Both the position numbers and the translations under genes were made by a program. From Isoetes taiwanensis (Eukaryota > Streptophyta > Lycopodiopsida > Isoetales > Isoetaceae): a DNA stretch of 64,000 bases. Numbering within the stretch: the stretch's first letter is position 1; each line of letters opens with the position of its first letter. Where the stretch lies: NCBI GenBank assembly GCA_021234155.1, contig JAJEKV010000025.1, forward strand, positions 9,923,017-9,987,016, given 5' to 3'. Below, one piece after another: positions 10,101-22,170 of this stretch. The notes below the pieces were generated by a model, which was not told the DNA's origin, made no database searches, and saw nothing but the letters and a program-made list of their open reading frames with translations.

Positions 10101-11120
10101 TAATCCACCAGTAGGTGGAAATTCCGTGCGCCACTTTTTTCAATTCTATTTTTTTGGTCCGGCTATGGCGGAGCTCCGAGCTTTGGCGATGGCGATCTCT
10201 CGGTTCCTGGAGGCATTTGATCTCATTTCAACATTTTTGAGGTCCTGCTTTATGGCGCTTGCAGTATATCTTGTCTTTTTTTCATTTGCATTATCTTTTG
10301 TTTAACATCTTACCTCTTGTGCTGCAGATATGGAGATCTTGACGCCAGATATGGCGGAAACAGGTGACAGATCGGTGAAATGGAGCTGTTGATGCATCCT
10401 GTGCTTTCTTTTGTTAAAAAAGTTATCCGGCCAACAAAGCTTTTCAAACAGCTTCCGAATGCTCGCTCGCGAGAATGCTCGCTCGAGAATGCTCGTTCTC
10501 AAATCTTCTTCCTAATGTCTTCTTTGTGTATAGGCGTTTTTTCTCGTTAACATGCGCCCGATTCTTTGTGTATACCGCTTTGATTCTTTGTGATTCTTTG
10601 TGTTAACATGCAGCCCGATTCTTTGTGTATACCTGCTTTGATTCTTTGTGATTCTTTGTGTTAACATGCAGCCCGATTCTTTGTGTATACCTGCTTTGAT
10701 TCTTTGTGATTCTTTGTGTTAACATGCAGCCCGATTCTTTGTGTATACCTGCTTTGATTCTTTGTGATTCTTTGTGTATGCAGGTTTGATTCTTTGTGAC
10801 AGCCCGATTTCTACTGTGTATACCTGCAGTCCTGCTGCTTTGTGCTTTGAACTCTGATTTTGTTGTTCAGTGTGAAAAAATTGTGGCGGTGCCGTCTAAG
10901 CGGCGCCACCAGAAACCACAAGCCAAAAAATTACCTATTTTAAACAATCAAGGAAAAATCGAGGAATTTCCACCTACTGGTGGTTTACGTGAAGATAATC
11001 CGTCAGCTCCTTCACAAGGCACCCAAAAAATTTACTAGCATACCACAAAACCACTATGATAGTGGTTTTCTATGCAGAAATAATTTTCCTCAACAAAAAC
11101 CACCTAGTATAGTGGGTTTT
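10101..11120. repeat. Set of short CCAC...GTGG palindromes
   Basis: Palindromes ccaccagtaggtgg (about 10,102), ccacctactggtgg (about 10,975), ccactatgatagtgg (about 11,049) and ccacctagtatagtggg (about 11,100) share a CCAC/GTGG frame. The first two, with flanking taat/gaaattcc, are inverted copies of each other over about 24 bp. A separate hairpin, GTGGCGGTGCCG...CGGCGCCAC, lies at 10,880-10,910. They look like subterminal protein-binding sites of the surrounding insertion. Confidence 0.55.
10548..10800 (+). repeat. Tandem repeat, 58-bp unit, about four copies
   Basis: The phrase cagcccgattctttgtgtat starts at 10,611, 10,669 and 10,727. A shortened unit lies on the left and a decayed one on the right. 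Each unit contains three gattctttgtg submotifs. Confidence 0.85.
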
Positions 11121-11829
11121 AACACGAGATTGTGGTTTTGCACACTAGTTTTATATGCTGATATGGGTTATTGAAAGCGATGAAGGTTTTTATCAAGGTT
11201 TTTAGTATGATTGGACACCTCCTGGTGGTTAATCATGCAGTTTGCAACATCAAGAGTAGGGCAGGCATGTTTAATGGTTTTTCTAAATGTGTAGATGGTT
11301 ATCGACATTGGTTTTAACTCGCAATGCTTCAATGTTTTTCTATATAGTTTGACAAGGGCTTTCTATTTGTGGTTTTCCATCCTAATTTTGTAAACTAACA
11401 CGACTTGCCGACTTATTAATGGTTTTTGACTAGCAATCCTATAATGTTTTTATATATAGTTTGATAAGGTCTTTTTATTTGTGGTGTTCTATACCAACTT
11501 TCTAAGCTAACATGACTGTTAAATTGTTAGTGATTTTAAACATGGTTTATTGGTTGAGTTTTGCAATTTCTTATTTTGAGAAGAATGCTAGTGGTTTTTA
11601 TTAGGTTTTACGTTTGATTTCCTAATGTAACATGGTCTTTAACATGGTTTCGTTGGTCAATCTTTGTAATGTTTGGCTTCAAGCTATCATAGTCTATTGC
11701 ATTTTCGTGATGTTTAATTTGGTGTGATGGTATTTTTTAAGGTTATCCAAAATTAACAAGCATAATTTGAGATATAAATTACACAATTGATCCTAAATCA
11801 CTTAGTATTCACACGATAGTCTTAATACA

Positions 11830-12455
11830 CATTCAAATACTCAAAGATATGTTATATTATATCGCATTGATGTATGGCGGCATGGAATCTGGGAAGCGGA
11901 TTCCAGGGAGTCCCGCGACCGGCGGGAGCCGGGAGCGGGTCCTGGAATCAGCGACCCAGTTCCAGGCCACCACAACATGGTAACTGGGTCGGAGCTTCAA
12001 ATTTACCTTCTCATTACCTGCTGAGCGGAATCATCATGCCGCTTTCCATTCTGGAGGCGGAATCACCGATCCAGTTTCCATGTTGTTGTCAAATAACATG
12101 TGCCATTGTTTTGTGATAACAATGATCTAATCTCGCATTGAGACCTGCGTGTAACACTACACATCAAAATTTATTGATAGAAGATTTTTATCGCAAACGG
12201 CGAACATTTCTATACTTTTAAACCTAGTACCCCATGTTCTTGTTTTCTAACCTAGTACCCCATGTTCTTGTTTTCTAAAGATATGATATATTATATCGCA
12301 TTGATGTTGTAAAATAACATGCGCCATTGTTTTGTGATAACAATGATCTAATCTCGCATTGAGGCCTCCATGTACCACTACACATCAAAATTTATTGATA
12401 GAAGATTTTTATCGCAAGCGGCGAACATTTCTATACTTTTAAACCTAGTACTCCT
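11830..12455 (+). repeat. Direct duplication of a ~150-bp block
   Basis: The block taacatg.gccattgttttgtgataacaa through ttaaacctagtac occurs at about 12,094-12,235 and again at about 12,315-12,455, 221 bp apart. The phrase aaagatatg.tatattatatcgcattgatgt precedes each copy (near 11,843 and 12,278). Between them cccatgttcttgttttctaa is repeated twice. Confidence 0.7.
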
Positions 12456-15056
12456 GATTTTGCGGGAGAGTGACCTTGCAGAGCAGTAAGAGCGACGAGC
12501 TTCATTGGAAGAGCGAGAGCAGCGGCTACCGAAGAGCAGAGCAAAAACGACAGAGCAGCGGCGGCCGACAAAGCTTCATTCGAAGTCCATTTCAAAATCT
12601 GCTTCAGTGGCAGTTTCTTAAGACAGATCTCGCTTGCAGATCCGATAGAGCTCCAATGCATGATAGCGGAACAGGGGCGGAGCTTCAGGTAGCAAAACAA
12701 GGGCAGTTTTTAAACCCCTATTCTTGATCCCCTGTTCTTGAGATCCTCTATTTTTAAAGATCCCCATTCTGTCTTGAGCCATGTTCTTCAGATCCGGCAG
12801 AGCTTTAAGGGCGGCTTAAGGCGACCGTGACTATCCAATATCATCTCATCAAACTTCGGATCAGATCGGAAAGAAAGCTTTATCTTGGAGTGGCCCGTGT
12901 TTAGCTTAGTCAGAAGTTAAACAACAGATTCAACAGTGATTGAAGGCCAAAGTCGCAAGAATCCTCAGCCAGAAACACGCTGGAAACAAGCACGGAATTT
13001 CAACAAAACACCTGTTTACGTATATAGGAATATTGGTTTACCCAACATTCCTGGCATGGAAATATCTTGCCGACGCTGCTTAGCGCCGGAGGCATGTAGG
13101 ACACGATGGCATGATACGATAGGCGGATGGGGCTGAATGCCACATAAGTGGCTTTTACGTTTGGTAGCCGACCCGGATTTCGGATTTCGCCCGGTTATAC
13201 CTAGCATAAAGGTACTTACTGGTCTGGAGGGCCCCGACACCACATCCCGACGTTACGCTTTACGCCGCGGGCAAAGCTCCTTGAAAAAATGTATTTGCAT
13301 TTTTAAAGCAAGAACATCGAGCTCCCCGCTATGGCAATTTTTTGGCGCCCTCTCTTTTTGCATGTATTTTTCCTTTGCTTGCCTTGGGTCTTGGGCTTGG
13401 TTTGGAGCTCTGCATCGCCTTACGTCCCTATATTATAAAGGAAAATATCCTGCCGCAAATCCGTTGATGCTTAATTACGAAACTTTGAAGCAGATCCGGC
13501 GAAGACATAGTCTATTAAGCTATGGCGATGGCTTTTCTAGCTGTGACCTGGTATGAACGATTTTGATCCATGAGTTCTTTATGCTTATTTCCCATTGTCC
13601 TACTAATGAGTGCGACTGTTTCCTCTCCTTTTTGAGCTCTTGCTATGGAACCAATCTGGCGATGGAGCGGCGATGGCCTGCTAATCTTCTTCCAAATTTA
13701 TTCCGGCCCTTCAATGAAGCGACCATGTAGTTCCTCGGCGATCTCTTGCATATTCATTCGGCATCTTGGCGATCCACTTTGGGTATTCAATCAACATCCC
13801 CAAGGTTTTTCTTTTATAGCCGTTTACACTTTCGAAATATGTTTTCTAGATGGCTTCCATATAGATTCATCCGGTTTGGCATGCATGAGTTCCGCGGTAG
13901 GGATTGACTACTACTGCAGGATCACACACGGGATTGTGGCTCAATGTACATGCCGACTAAAGGCAGATATGTTCCTCCATCTATTTACAAACCATTTTGA
14001 AACTATTTTTTCCATCTTCATAACTCGATTCTTATGGAGACATCCTTGGGAGCTTGGATGGAAGCTACTGGATATAAGCATTCGTTTTGTTGATGTTTCT
14101 GGCGGATACATCATTATTCGGCGGATGCATCATTATTCTTATCACTTGAAGTATTCTTCATTTTTTTCCTTGTTATGCGATAGATTAGTAGATGACATCC
14201 GAAGTAATTCTGAAATTGTGATATGGCTCTAAACATTGTTTCTCGATCACCACAACTGATCAAATGTAGAAAGATGTAAGTTGCAATCATTTTTCTCTGC
14301 TCCAAGATAGTATTCTTTCTAATACTGGAAACGTTTGCAAGACTATGAGTTTTATTTAATTTGGAAAGGTCTTGCAGACTATGAGTTTCATTTAATTAAT
14401 GGGTTGTGTGATAAGCTTTATTTTATGGTACAACAAGCGAGGTTCAAATCCTCAGAGCTCCTTTGCGAATATAGTGAATTAGCGAAGAAAAGTACTACTA
14501 TACATAAGAAACCATACACGGTCCTTAACAGTTTTAGTCTTCTATACTTGAAATGTTTTAAACAACAGACCATTACTTGTATGCATAAGAAACCATTACT
14601 TGTATGTATAAGAAACCATCCATGGTCCTTAATAGTTTCTTAAAAACTTGAAATGCTTCAAACAATATACCATTACTAGTTTATAAATGAGAACCATAAA
14701 GCCAACCACATTATAAAATCATGGTAGCCAACCACATTATAAAATCACCCGAAACGAGCACTACATTAAACCACATCCACAACCATAATGTTATACCACA
14801 TGGACAAACCGTACACTTAAACACTATAAGTATACCACATTCATTTACCAATATGTAATACCACTTTGACAAACTCTACAAAAAGGCCATCTGCAATTAC
14901 CATGCCATAATACCACCCCAACAAACCTAACAAGAGAACCCATTAGTTTAGCCACAGATGGTTTTTAATGATATCAACCCACAAACACCCAATGGTTTTA
15001 TGGAATGGTTTTCTAGTCATAACCAAGAAAAAAACCATGTAGTTTTTTAATTTTGG
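12456..15056. other. Interior and right part of the insertion, no recognised gene
   Basis: Two longish plus frames (13,137-13,556 and 13,645-14,232) show no domain and unusual composition, and are probably not genes. The right third is AT-rich with many aaacca motifs, in mirror image to the left end. Confidence 0.4.
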
Positions 15057-15060
15057 GTGC

Positions 15061-16247
15061 CTTGTGTTGATGGTATGATTGACAAAATGCACGCCACGAT
15101 CACTAACAAGTTCCGTGGGACAACCAAAACGCGTGATGATGTGCGTGTAAAGAACCTTGGCTGTACTTGCAGCAGTGTTGTCGGGAAGGGCACAAGCTTC
15201 CGCCCATTTTGTAGCATAATCAGTGATGACCAGAATGTAGCGGGCACGGGTGTGCCGCGTTGGTGGGTCCATGGGCCCTACAAAGTCCATTCCCCATTTG
15301 CTGAAGGGAAGTGGTGTGGTGACCGGCGTCAATGGAAGAGCGTCACGGGCCGTGGGCTTCCCCACACGCTGACAGACGTCACACGTGCGAGCATAAGCGT
15401 GGGCATCTTTGAAGAGCGTGGGCCAGAAATATCCTGCCAAAAGGATTTTGCGGGCCGTGGCGTCACCACTAAAATGACCACCACCAAGCCCGTCATGGGC
15501 TTGTCGAATAATATCGGGCACCTCATGAGGGAGGACACAACGACGGAGGACCATGTCTTTACCGCGTTTGTACAGATGGCCTGCAACCATGGTGTAGTCA
15601 CGGACCTCTCTGAGAAACTGCCGGCGGCGGGAGCGAAGCTTGTCCGTAGATAGCGTCGGATCTTCTGGAGGAAGAGCACCAGTTAGAAGATATTGCTGAA
15701 AGTTGTGAAACCAATGGGGCGTGGCCGTGACCAGAAACAATTGAGCGTCTGGAAAGGCATCAGAAACACCCGTGGAGGGATCATCCGTGTGGATGCGTGA
15801 AAGATAATCGGGCACCACATGAGACTTGCTTGCCTTATGAACAATTTCGAAGGGAGCGAATTCTTGCAGAAGAAGGACCCAACGAGCAATTCTACCCGTG
15901 GGCGTGGCTTTGTTGATTAAATAGAGAAGAGCTTGATGGTCAACAAAGAACTTGATCTGACTGTCCAACAAATAATGACGGAAACGTTGGACACAGAAAA
16001 CTAAGCCCAAGGCTTCCCGTTCCATGGCAGAGTAGTTGCGCTCAGCAGGATTGAGTTTTCGGCTGGCATAGCGGATCGGTTTATCCGTGTGTTCATCATG
16101 GGCCTGAGAAAGAACAACACCAATGGCAAAAGTAGAGACATCAACATGAACGTGGAAGGGCATTGAGGAGGAACAAGTACCGGGGCCTGAGTAAGTAATA
16201 GCTTCAACTTCTGAAAAGCAGCTTCCGCGTGGGGATTCCAAGCCCAA
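15061..16247 (-). pseudogene. RNase H and integrase N-terminal/core part of the Athila/Tat-like pol
   Basis: The RNase H domain starts near 16,160 (HVHVDVSTFAIGVVLSQ) and includes KLNPAERNYSAMEREALGLV and FFVDHQALLYL. The integrase zinc-binding region follows (HDGLGGGHFSGDATARK...CDVCQRVGK, an HHCC arrangement). The catalytic core then shows GMDFVGPM and SDRGVHFVN. The frame breaks at 15,060 where the 5.1-kb insertion begins. This stretch has no internal stop, making it one of the best-kept parts of the element. It partly overlaps the RT frame at its N-terminus, where a frameshift separates the two. Confidence 0.88.
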
Positions 16248-17364
16248 GTGGATTCATCACCCGTGAGTTTATGAATGGGATCAGCTATAGCTGCAAGGCC
16301 AGGAATGAAGGTGGAATAGTAATTAACCTTTTCCAGGAAGGAACGTGTTTCTTTGATATTCGATGGTGCTTGAGCCTTCAGTACACAACTGATTTTAGCA
16401 GGATCTGTGGTGATGCCATCTTTACTGACCACATGACCCAAAAGAATGCCTGAGTTGACGCAGAAAGTGCATTTCTCAGGATTGAGACTAATGCCAGATT
16501 CATCACATTTTTGAAAGACAAGCTCTAACTTCTCCAAGTGATCATCCATGGAGCTGTAGGCGGAAAAATCATCTTGAAAGATCTGGAGAAAAGGTTGATC
16601 CTTCATATAGTCTTGAAAGACAGAGAGCATGATGCGCTGAAAGGTTGAAGGAGAGTTTGATAAACCAAAAGGGACCACCTTGTAGGCAAAAGTGCCCCAC
16701 GGGGTGGTGAAAGTAGTTTTGAGTTGATCTTCTTTCTTGATAGAAATTTGATTGTACCCAGAGAAACCATCCATGAAAGAGTACATTTCATGATCAGCAA
16801 CTTCTTCAAGAACCTGGTCAGTGAAGGGAAGCGGAAAGTGATCATGCTCTGTAGCTTGATTGAGTTTTTGGTAGTCCACGCAAACGCGGATCTTACCATT
16901 GTGTTTGAGAGCAATGACGATGGGGCTCACCCGTTCAGAGTGTTTGATCTCATAAATCGGCCCAAAGACCTAAGAGTTTGTCAATTTCGCCTTGCCTTGG
17001 CGGTCCACGATAAATTTGGGTTGAGCCTGTACTGTCGTTGCTAGATTGGGCGTGCATCAGGTTTGGTAGGAATGGTGAGTTCCCCCAATTCTTTTTTGAT
17101 ACCTCGAAGGTCTTTGTAGCTCCAAGCAAAAATGTGTTTGAACTTCTTGAACAGCGTCACAGTGCGTGCTTTATAAGTGGTTGGAAGATTTGCAGCTAAG
17201 CGGACGGGTTGATTGTTACCAATGTCCATGATGTCCACTTCTGGAGTTTGAATATGAGGAACAACCTCCTCGCGGTCCCGAACCCGATGAGCGGGAGGTT
17301 GAAACATGACAGAGGAGCAAAGATTTTGAGTGGTGAAGAAAAAGGCTGCTGAAAGTGTCATCAA
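16001..17364 (-). pseudogene. Reverse transcriptase of the Athila/Tat-like pol
   Basis: The N-terminal connection (KHIFAWSYKDLRGIKKELGE, 17,364-17,041) is typical of Tat/Athila RT. The palm and fingers follow at 16,930-16,001: GKIRVCVDYQKLNQA, SFMDGFSGYNQISI, TFAYKVVPFGLSNSPSTFQR, then the catalytic box as IFQDDFSAYS near 16,568. FMDDF is the usual Athila form, so FQDDF keeps both aspartates with an unusual second residue. A frame break separates the two pieces near 16,950-17,040. The thumb region (GILLGHVVSKDGITTDPAKI) precedes the RNase H. Confidence 0.88.
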
Positions 17365-17448
17365 GCAAGGGTTGCTTCATGACGGCATGAACATCGGCGA
17401 TCTCAAAAGAAGGGTGTGTCCAAAAATGATCGAGGCGTTGTATCGCGA

Positions 17449-19428
17449 TTACAGAAGCCGGGTAAGGGTCCGTAAGAGCAGCCACACGGCCGTCCTGATC
17501 CAAATCATCTCACCCCAAGGATCGAAGATACTCGGGTAGGATGAGAGAGGCAGACCTGCGGGTGGAGCTTGAACATGATAAATATTTTGTGCTTCTTCAG
17601 AGTCAGTGTCTGAAATTGAAGGTTCAGCATTCTCGACAGAGATCAATTTGCCAGTTTCTAAATCCATGGTTGCATTGAGATGTCCATCTGTAATGACAAG
17701 TTGATCCGTGGCCCAGTAATGAATACTTTTGGCCTGGCGGAGAAAAGGTCTACCAACCAGCATTTCATAATCGCCAGGATCTTCTCCAGCTTTCCAAACC
17801 CCAAATTCCAAGGGGAGTTTGAGATCACCAATGCTGATATGGAGAAGAGGAGTGACACCTTGGGGGCGCGTGATATGGCCATTTGCCAACTTGATGTCAT
17901 AGGGAGCACAGTATAATTGTTTGATGCCCAATTGCTTTCTGAGCTTATCTGTAATAAGATTGACGGCACTACCACCATCAATTTGAACATGATTGATGTG
18001 CTGATTGCCCACCGTGGCATGCACGGTGGGTGTGGAGGTCGCAACAGCTCCAACCAGAACCATTGGAAGAGGTAACTGATCTTTGAGAGCCGGACAGAGT
18101 TTCAAAATGGTGGCCAGGCTCAAAGGAATCTTGATTTTGGCAAGTTCTTCCTGAAGTTCCAAAGGAACATGAGAAAAGGGGTCAGCAGGATCCAAAGGAG
18201 CAGGAGTCTGTGGTAGAGATGCTGAAACCTCTTTGAGAAGCTCCACTTCTGCAGCAATATTTGGGTACGGCTGAGAGCATGTGCTGGTGGAGGACGATGG
18301 CGCATCCTGACGCTGCTGAGCTCGAGTAGTGGCATGAACATTTGCCAGTGTGCGACCTTCCACAGCCTGCATGAGTTTAAGAATGCTTTGTCTCACTTTG
18401 GAGATGATGTGAGGCATGAGTTTGTCAAGATCCGGCGCAAAATGAGCTTTTTTATCTTCCTCGTGGGGGACCGTCTCAACAGCAAAAGCTGGTTGCGTGT
18501 CGTGAGGGATGATGGTCAAGGGGCGTGAAGCCCTTGTCTGACGTGAGACCAGACCAACCCAATTGGATTGCTGGACGGGAGGGTTGAGTGCCTGATAAAT
18601 CTCCTCTTGAGCTTGTTGATCCATAGGATTGGAGGTAGATGCTACTTGCTGAGGGCGCTGTTGTTGAGGCGGCCGAGGGGGCTTCCTCAAAACAGGACAG
18701 CGGCCTTGTTTGCCGTTGGCCATCCATAGTTGATAAGCCATGAGGCGTACTGAAGTTGGCTGATTGGAACCTGGAAGTTGGACTTGAACTTGGGGAAGTT
18801 GAGGACACGCCGTGGTGGTGTGACCCCACTCATGACAATGATAACATTGCGCCTTTGAAGGATCAAAGGGAGGACGAGTGCCTTGGCCCCGTGGCTGCTG
18901 AGATTGCTGCATTTGTTGATACTGCTGAGGTTGTTGATTTTGATACTGCGGAGGCGGATATGACTGTTGTTGCTGAGGGGTGGTCTGGACTTGAAAAACC
19001 ATCTTATTCCTGAAAGGTGTAGGATGAGAGCGAGTGCATTCCTCCGTGGCGTGATTGCACATATTGCACCTTTTACAGTGAGGGGGGCCATTGGAGGAGT
19101 TGCATTCATTTGCCAAATGACCCTGATATTTACAAATGTGACACCAGATATGTGAGCGTTGTGGATTTGTTTGCTGAGGCTGAACGGCATTCTGAGGAAC
19201 CATGACGGGGGGTATGAAAGGGAGTTTCGTGAGAGCAACACCCCGAGAAGAAACGTTGACCGAGTGATTGACCAATTCAATCGCCTGCTCCAGAGACTTG
19301 GGACGCAGGTACTCCGTCATGAGTCGAATGGCGGGGGAAGACCTCGCAAAACCGCATAAGAATCGGCTTTCGCGGGGTACTCCCCGAAGTTTGCCGATAA
19401 GAATGTGAAGACGGTCCAAGAAAATCAC
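17449..19428 (-). pseudogene. Gag C-terminal half with three zinc knuckles, and aspartic protease
   Basis: An open frame of 659 codons, out of frame with the capsid part upstream. It holds three CCHC knuckles: CHICKYQGHLANEC, CKRCNMCNHATEEC and CYHCHEWGHTTTAC (about residues 95-210). A glutamine- and proline-rich spacer lies between the second and third. The protease follows near residue 480 with the active-site box VQIDGGSAVNLIT and a downstream EMLVGRPFLRQ loop. DGGS in place of DTGA/DSGA is usual in the Athila/Tat lineage. Three knuckles instead of one or two is uncommon for Ty3/gypsy gag and may help in RNA packaging. Confidence 0.82.
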
Positions 19429-20373
19429 GCCAAGCGAATTCGGTGGGTTCTTTCCTGGAGATCATTGAGTTGCTTGAGCAGGAGTTGATCGTCATCCGTG
19501 GTACCGTAATGAGACAGAAATGCTGTTTTCATGTCATGCCAGCTTTGCTTCCAATGGCTTTTGTTGGCCATTAACCACTGATGAGGGGCGCCTCTGAGCG
19601 TGGTCGAAAAGATATGAAATTTGAGTTGTGGTTGCGCATGACCATTCAGAATGGCCAAGGCTTCGAATTCCTCCATGTGGGCTTGAGCACTCTGATCCAG
19701 AGGTTTGCCTTTAGTGTTGCCAAAAGTGGGATAAGTCAGCTTCAAATTATGAGTGGGAGATGAAGGCGGAACTTGCGCATAGACAGGTGGATTTGGTGGA
19801 GGATATGCAGAAGCGTAGAGAGGTGGAACAGCCTGAGATTGAGAGGGGAGTGGGACTAAAAAACCCGGTGGTCCAAAGAAAGTAGCATCAGGTGGGGAAG
19901 GGTCATGAGAGCCCTCCTCATTAGGCTTGAGATCAGTGGTTTGGTAAAATGAAGAGCGCGTCTTGAAAAAGATGGTGAAGACTGAAAGTCATGTACGTGA
20001 GGAGGGCCAAAAGACACGTGAGGGTAGCCCATCCCAGCAGGAGGTGAAGAAGGTTGTGACGGCTGAGGGGTATGACCTGAAGGGATATGAATATAGGTGC
20101 TTTAAGGAGTCTGGAAATAGTGAGGCGTGGGCTGAACAGGGGTATGTTGTGGGGATTGAGGTTGAGAGCAATGCATGCACACAGGGGGAGACCCCGATCG
20201 AGAATGAGCACGAGGGTAGGCGGTGCCGACCGAGCTCGAGGCGGACCACGACCACCCTCAATGTCATAAGCGGTATCATACATATCCCTAACAACTTCAG
20301 CGTCGTTGATGGCGCCCAACGAGCCAGCCGCTTGGCAAAAGAAGTTCTTCAAGAGTGAAACCTCGAGCGACAT
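19425..20373 (-). pseudogene. Gag N-terminal part of the Athila/Tat-like element
   Basis: It starts at ATG 20,373 (MSLEVSLLKNFFCQAAGSLG), about 25 nt after the probable primer-binding site. It then passes through a proline/serine-rich stretch in shifted frames and enters the capsid-like domain at 19,745-19,425 (HMEEFEALAILNGHAQPQLK, then GAPHQWLMANKSHWKQSW). That W-rich pattern is the retrotransposon gag domain. At least two frameshifts are needed, so the copy is not functional. Confidence 0.65.
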
Positions 20374-20398
20374 GATGGAAAGAAAGGAAAAGAAAAAT

Positions 20399-20417
20399 CA
20401 GACCCGACGGCCGCGAC
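20399..20417 (-). promoter_or_regulatory. Probable primer-binding site
   Basis: On the minus strand TTGTCGCGGCCGTCGGGTC directly follows the LTR end CCCCAAACA. It resembles the Athila/Tat PBS TTGGCGCCGTTGCCGGGGA with several changes. The tRNA cannot be fixed from this degenerate copy. Confidence 0.4.
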
Positions 20418-20418
20418 A

Positions 20419-20986
20419 ATGTTTGGGGTCCGGGTTCGAACTCCCGCAAGACAGCCCTCTCCAGGAGGACCCTTGGATCAAACAGAGAATCCGGGAGCTA
20501 TGTCACGCGGGATTTGCAAAAAGAACAGAGGAAAAACAGAAAAGAGAGAACAAAAGAACAATAAGATCACAATGATGAGAACAACTCCTTGATGTCAATG
20601 AAAATACATGAGCTCTCGCAATCGAGAGAAAACAGAAGTGAGACAAGACTCAAAACTCATCTAAAAACTCATGTGCTAGCTTTACTCATATATATAGTAC
20701 AATGGCCTTTGGCCCAATATAGACACTCTGACTGATTTCGGTGCCGACTCCTGGAAGGAGGCCTGATTTGCAGGAACACTGGTGGTGCCTCTTGAAATGC
20801 CTGAAATCACGCTGACGCTGACGCAGGCGGTGACAGCTCCTCTTGGTGGCAGGTGCGGCCTTTGGCTGCGTGGTCTGCTGCTTGGTCTTCTGTTGGGCCT
20901 TGGCCGACTGAGCAACTGGGTCCTTGGCCTTGACTTGGTCCGTTGTATGCATGAATAGTCATGTACCAGGACGTACAGGACTAACA
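20419..20986 (-). mobile_element. 5' LTR of the Athila/Tat-like element
   Basis: In plus orientation the proposed LTR opens TGTTTGGGG at 20,419 and closes ACTAACA at 20,986. A minus-strand TATA box (CTATATATATGAG, plus 20,687-20,697) divides it into a ~300-bp U3 and a ~270-bp R/U5. Near 20,433 ggttcgaactcccg looks like a tRNA T-arm or Pol III B box. No matching 3' LTR is seen left of 5,557, so the other end of the element is lost or unrecognised and these limits rest on termini alone. Confidence 0.5.
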
Positions 20987-21039
20987 GGCCTGTCTCAATT
21001 CTGAGATGGTGGGACCCTGTCCTTATTGCAGCTATAGCT

Positions 21040-22170
21040 CTTCGTTTCTTGGTAGAAATGTGTGCTTTCAGTACTGGTGGGGGCCGTGTTCAAGCGACGG
21101 ATTGACCTGTGTGTGGTAGTGCTCTGTTTTGGGCTTTGCAAGGGTGGGCGCATCCCACAGAGAGGCAGCAAAGCGCGCATTCAAATGCAGCTCCTGCTCT
21201 GCGATATCCGACATATCCACAATGTGTTGATAGTCTATGGACCATCGTGCGAACCATCTCCTACAATGCTCTTGCCATACTCTCTTCAGACGTTGTGGCC
21301 CTTGTGCCAATAACAGAGCCCGGGGAGGAAGACGTTGTGCATCCATTTCATCAACCTTATGGAAATACGCAAGGTGCCTGCGCGCATACTGAGAATCTTT
21401 GCGCAGGGCCAAAAGCCAGTCTCATACAGCAAAATTGGATAAGGCACCATGTCCTTGACACCTAGGTCAGTATGTCGGAAAGCCTTCAGATCCTCTCTAG
21501 CTTATCCTAAGTACCCTTCTAATCACTGGCCCCGGACCTCTACCCCATACAGCAAGAAGATGGGTTCCACGAAGTGCTCGGAACAAGTGTGCTTTATGCG
21601 TGCTTAATCGTAGAGATCTATTCTACAGGACAGCTATTCTCGCATTGCATACTGTGGCTTTCCATCCCACGCTGACCCTTCTTTCTACACAACATCCCAT
21701 AGCATGTTAGCAGAGGAATCGATTCCCCGATACTTAAAAGGTCCTTACAACTTCCATCCTTTGTCCTCTCTGTAATAGAAGTCACGATATCATGTTTCTT
21801 GAGACGGGGATTGGCAACAAATTGGTTTTCTGCTGGTTGACTATCATTCTGCGATGTCCGCAATTAATCGAGAGCATCCAAATATTCCTGCATACTCCTG
21901 GCTGTATGGGATAATAAACCCAGATCGTCTGCATAGAGCAACTGTTTTATTGTATATGCCTCTGGCAACTGCGGGCCACCACCTCCATGTTCTTGCATCC
22001 GGTCTCCAACTTGTCAATATAGAGTCCAAAAAGCATTGGAAATAACGGGCATCCCTATTTAACACCTATGGTGCTGTTCACCCGGTGGTCTAACGCAGGC
22101 AAAGTGGCATATATTCCGTCATACAGCCGGTAGATGGCATTCTGCAAATCCTGTGGGACATGTAGCTCCT
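21040..22170 (-). pseudogene. LINE ORF2 fragment (RT end and C-terminal region)
   Basis: On the minus strand, from right to left, it gives the RT phrase NSTIGVK-GCPLFPMLFGLYI (about 22,080-22,010), a frameshifted RT stretch, then LLYGVEVRG near 21,550. A C-terminal segment (YARRHLAYFHKVDEMDAQRL, then RWFARWSIDYQHIVDM) lies at 21,412-21,068. The order and motifs match the LINEs at 29-32 kb and 61.9-64 kb, so it belongs to the same clade. It is 5'-truncated, with many stops. The catalytic YADD region is not intact. Confidence 0.65.

Larger units (their letters stand above)
9971..15056. mobile_element. 5.1-kb insertion in the integrase gene, probably a non-autonomous DNA element
   Basis: Both sides are bounded by GTGC (9967-9970 and 15057-15060), a possible 4-bp target duplication, and the pol frame continues cleanly across. 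I see no matching terminal inverted repeats. The two flanks instead carry mirror-image motif fields: ggttt-rich DNA on the left (about 11,000-11,700) and aaacca-rich DNA on the right (about 14,500-15,050). This pattern of subterminal binding sites is seen in CACTA-type and other cut-and-paste elements. Inside are a strong palindrome, a 58-bp tandem repeat and a duplicated 150-bp block. No transposase is recognisable. Confidence 0.5.

Noticed and set aside
10548-10800. CRISPR-like array
   Set aside because: Contiguous tandem repeat without spacers, in a plant transposon.
13645-14232. 195-codon ORF as a gene
   Set aside because: No domain, odd composition, starts in low-information DNA of a non-coding insertion; most likely chance.
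14430-14460. tRNA gene (gaggttcaaatcctc looks like a T-arm)
   Set aside because: No acceptor pairing, D-arm or anticodon arm could be found upstream.
20425-20450. tRNA gene or SINE (ggttcgaactcccg)
   Set aside because: Only a B-box/T-arm-like motif inside the proposed LTR; no A box or cloverleaf.
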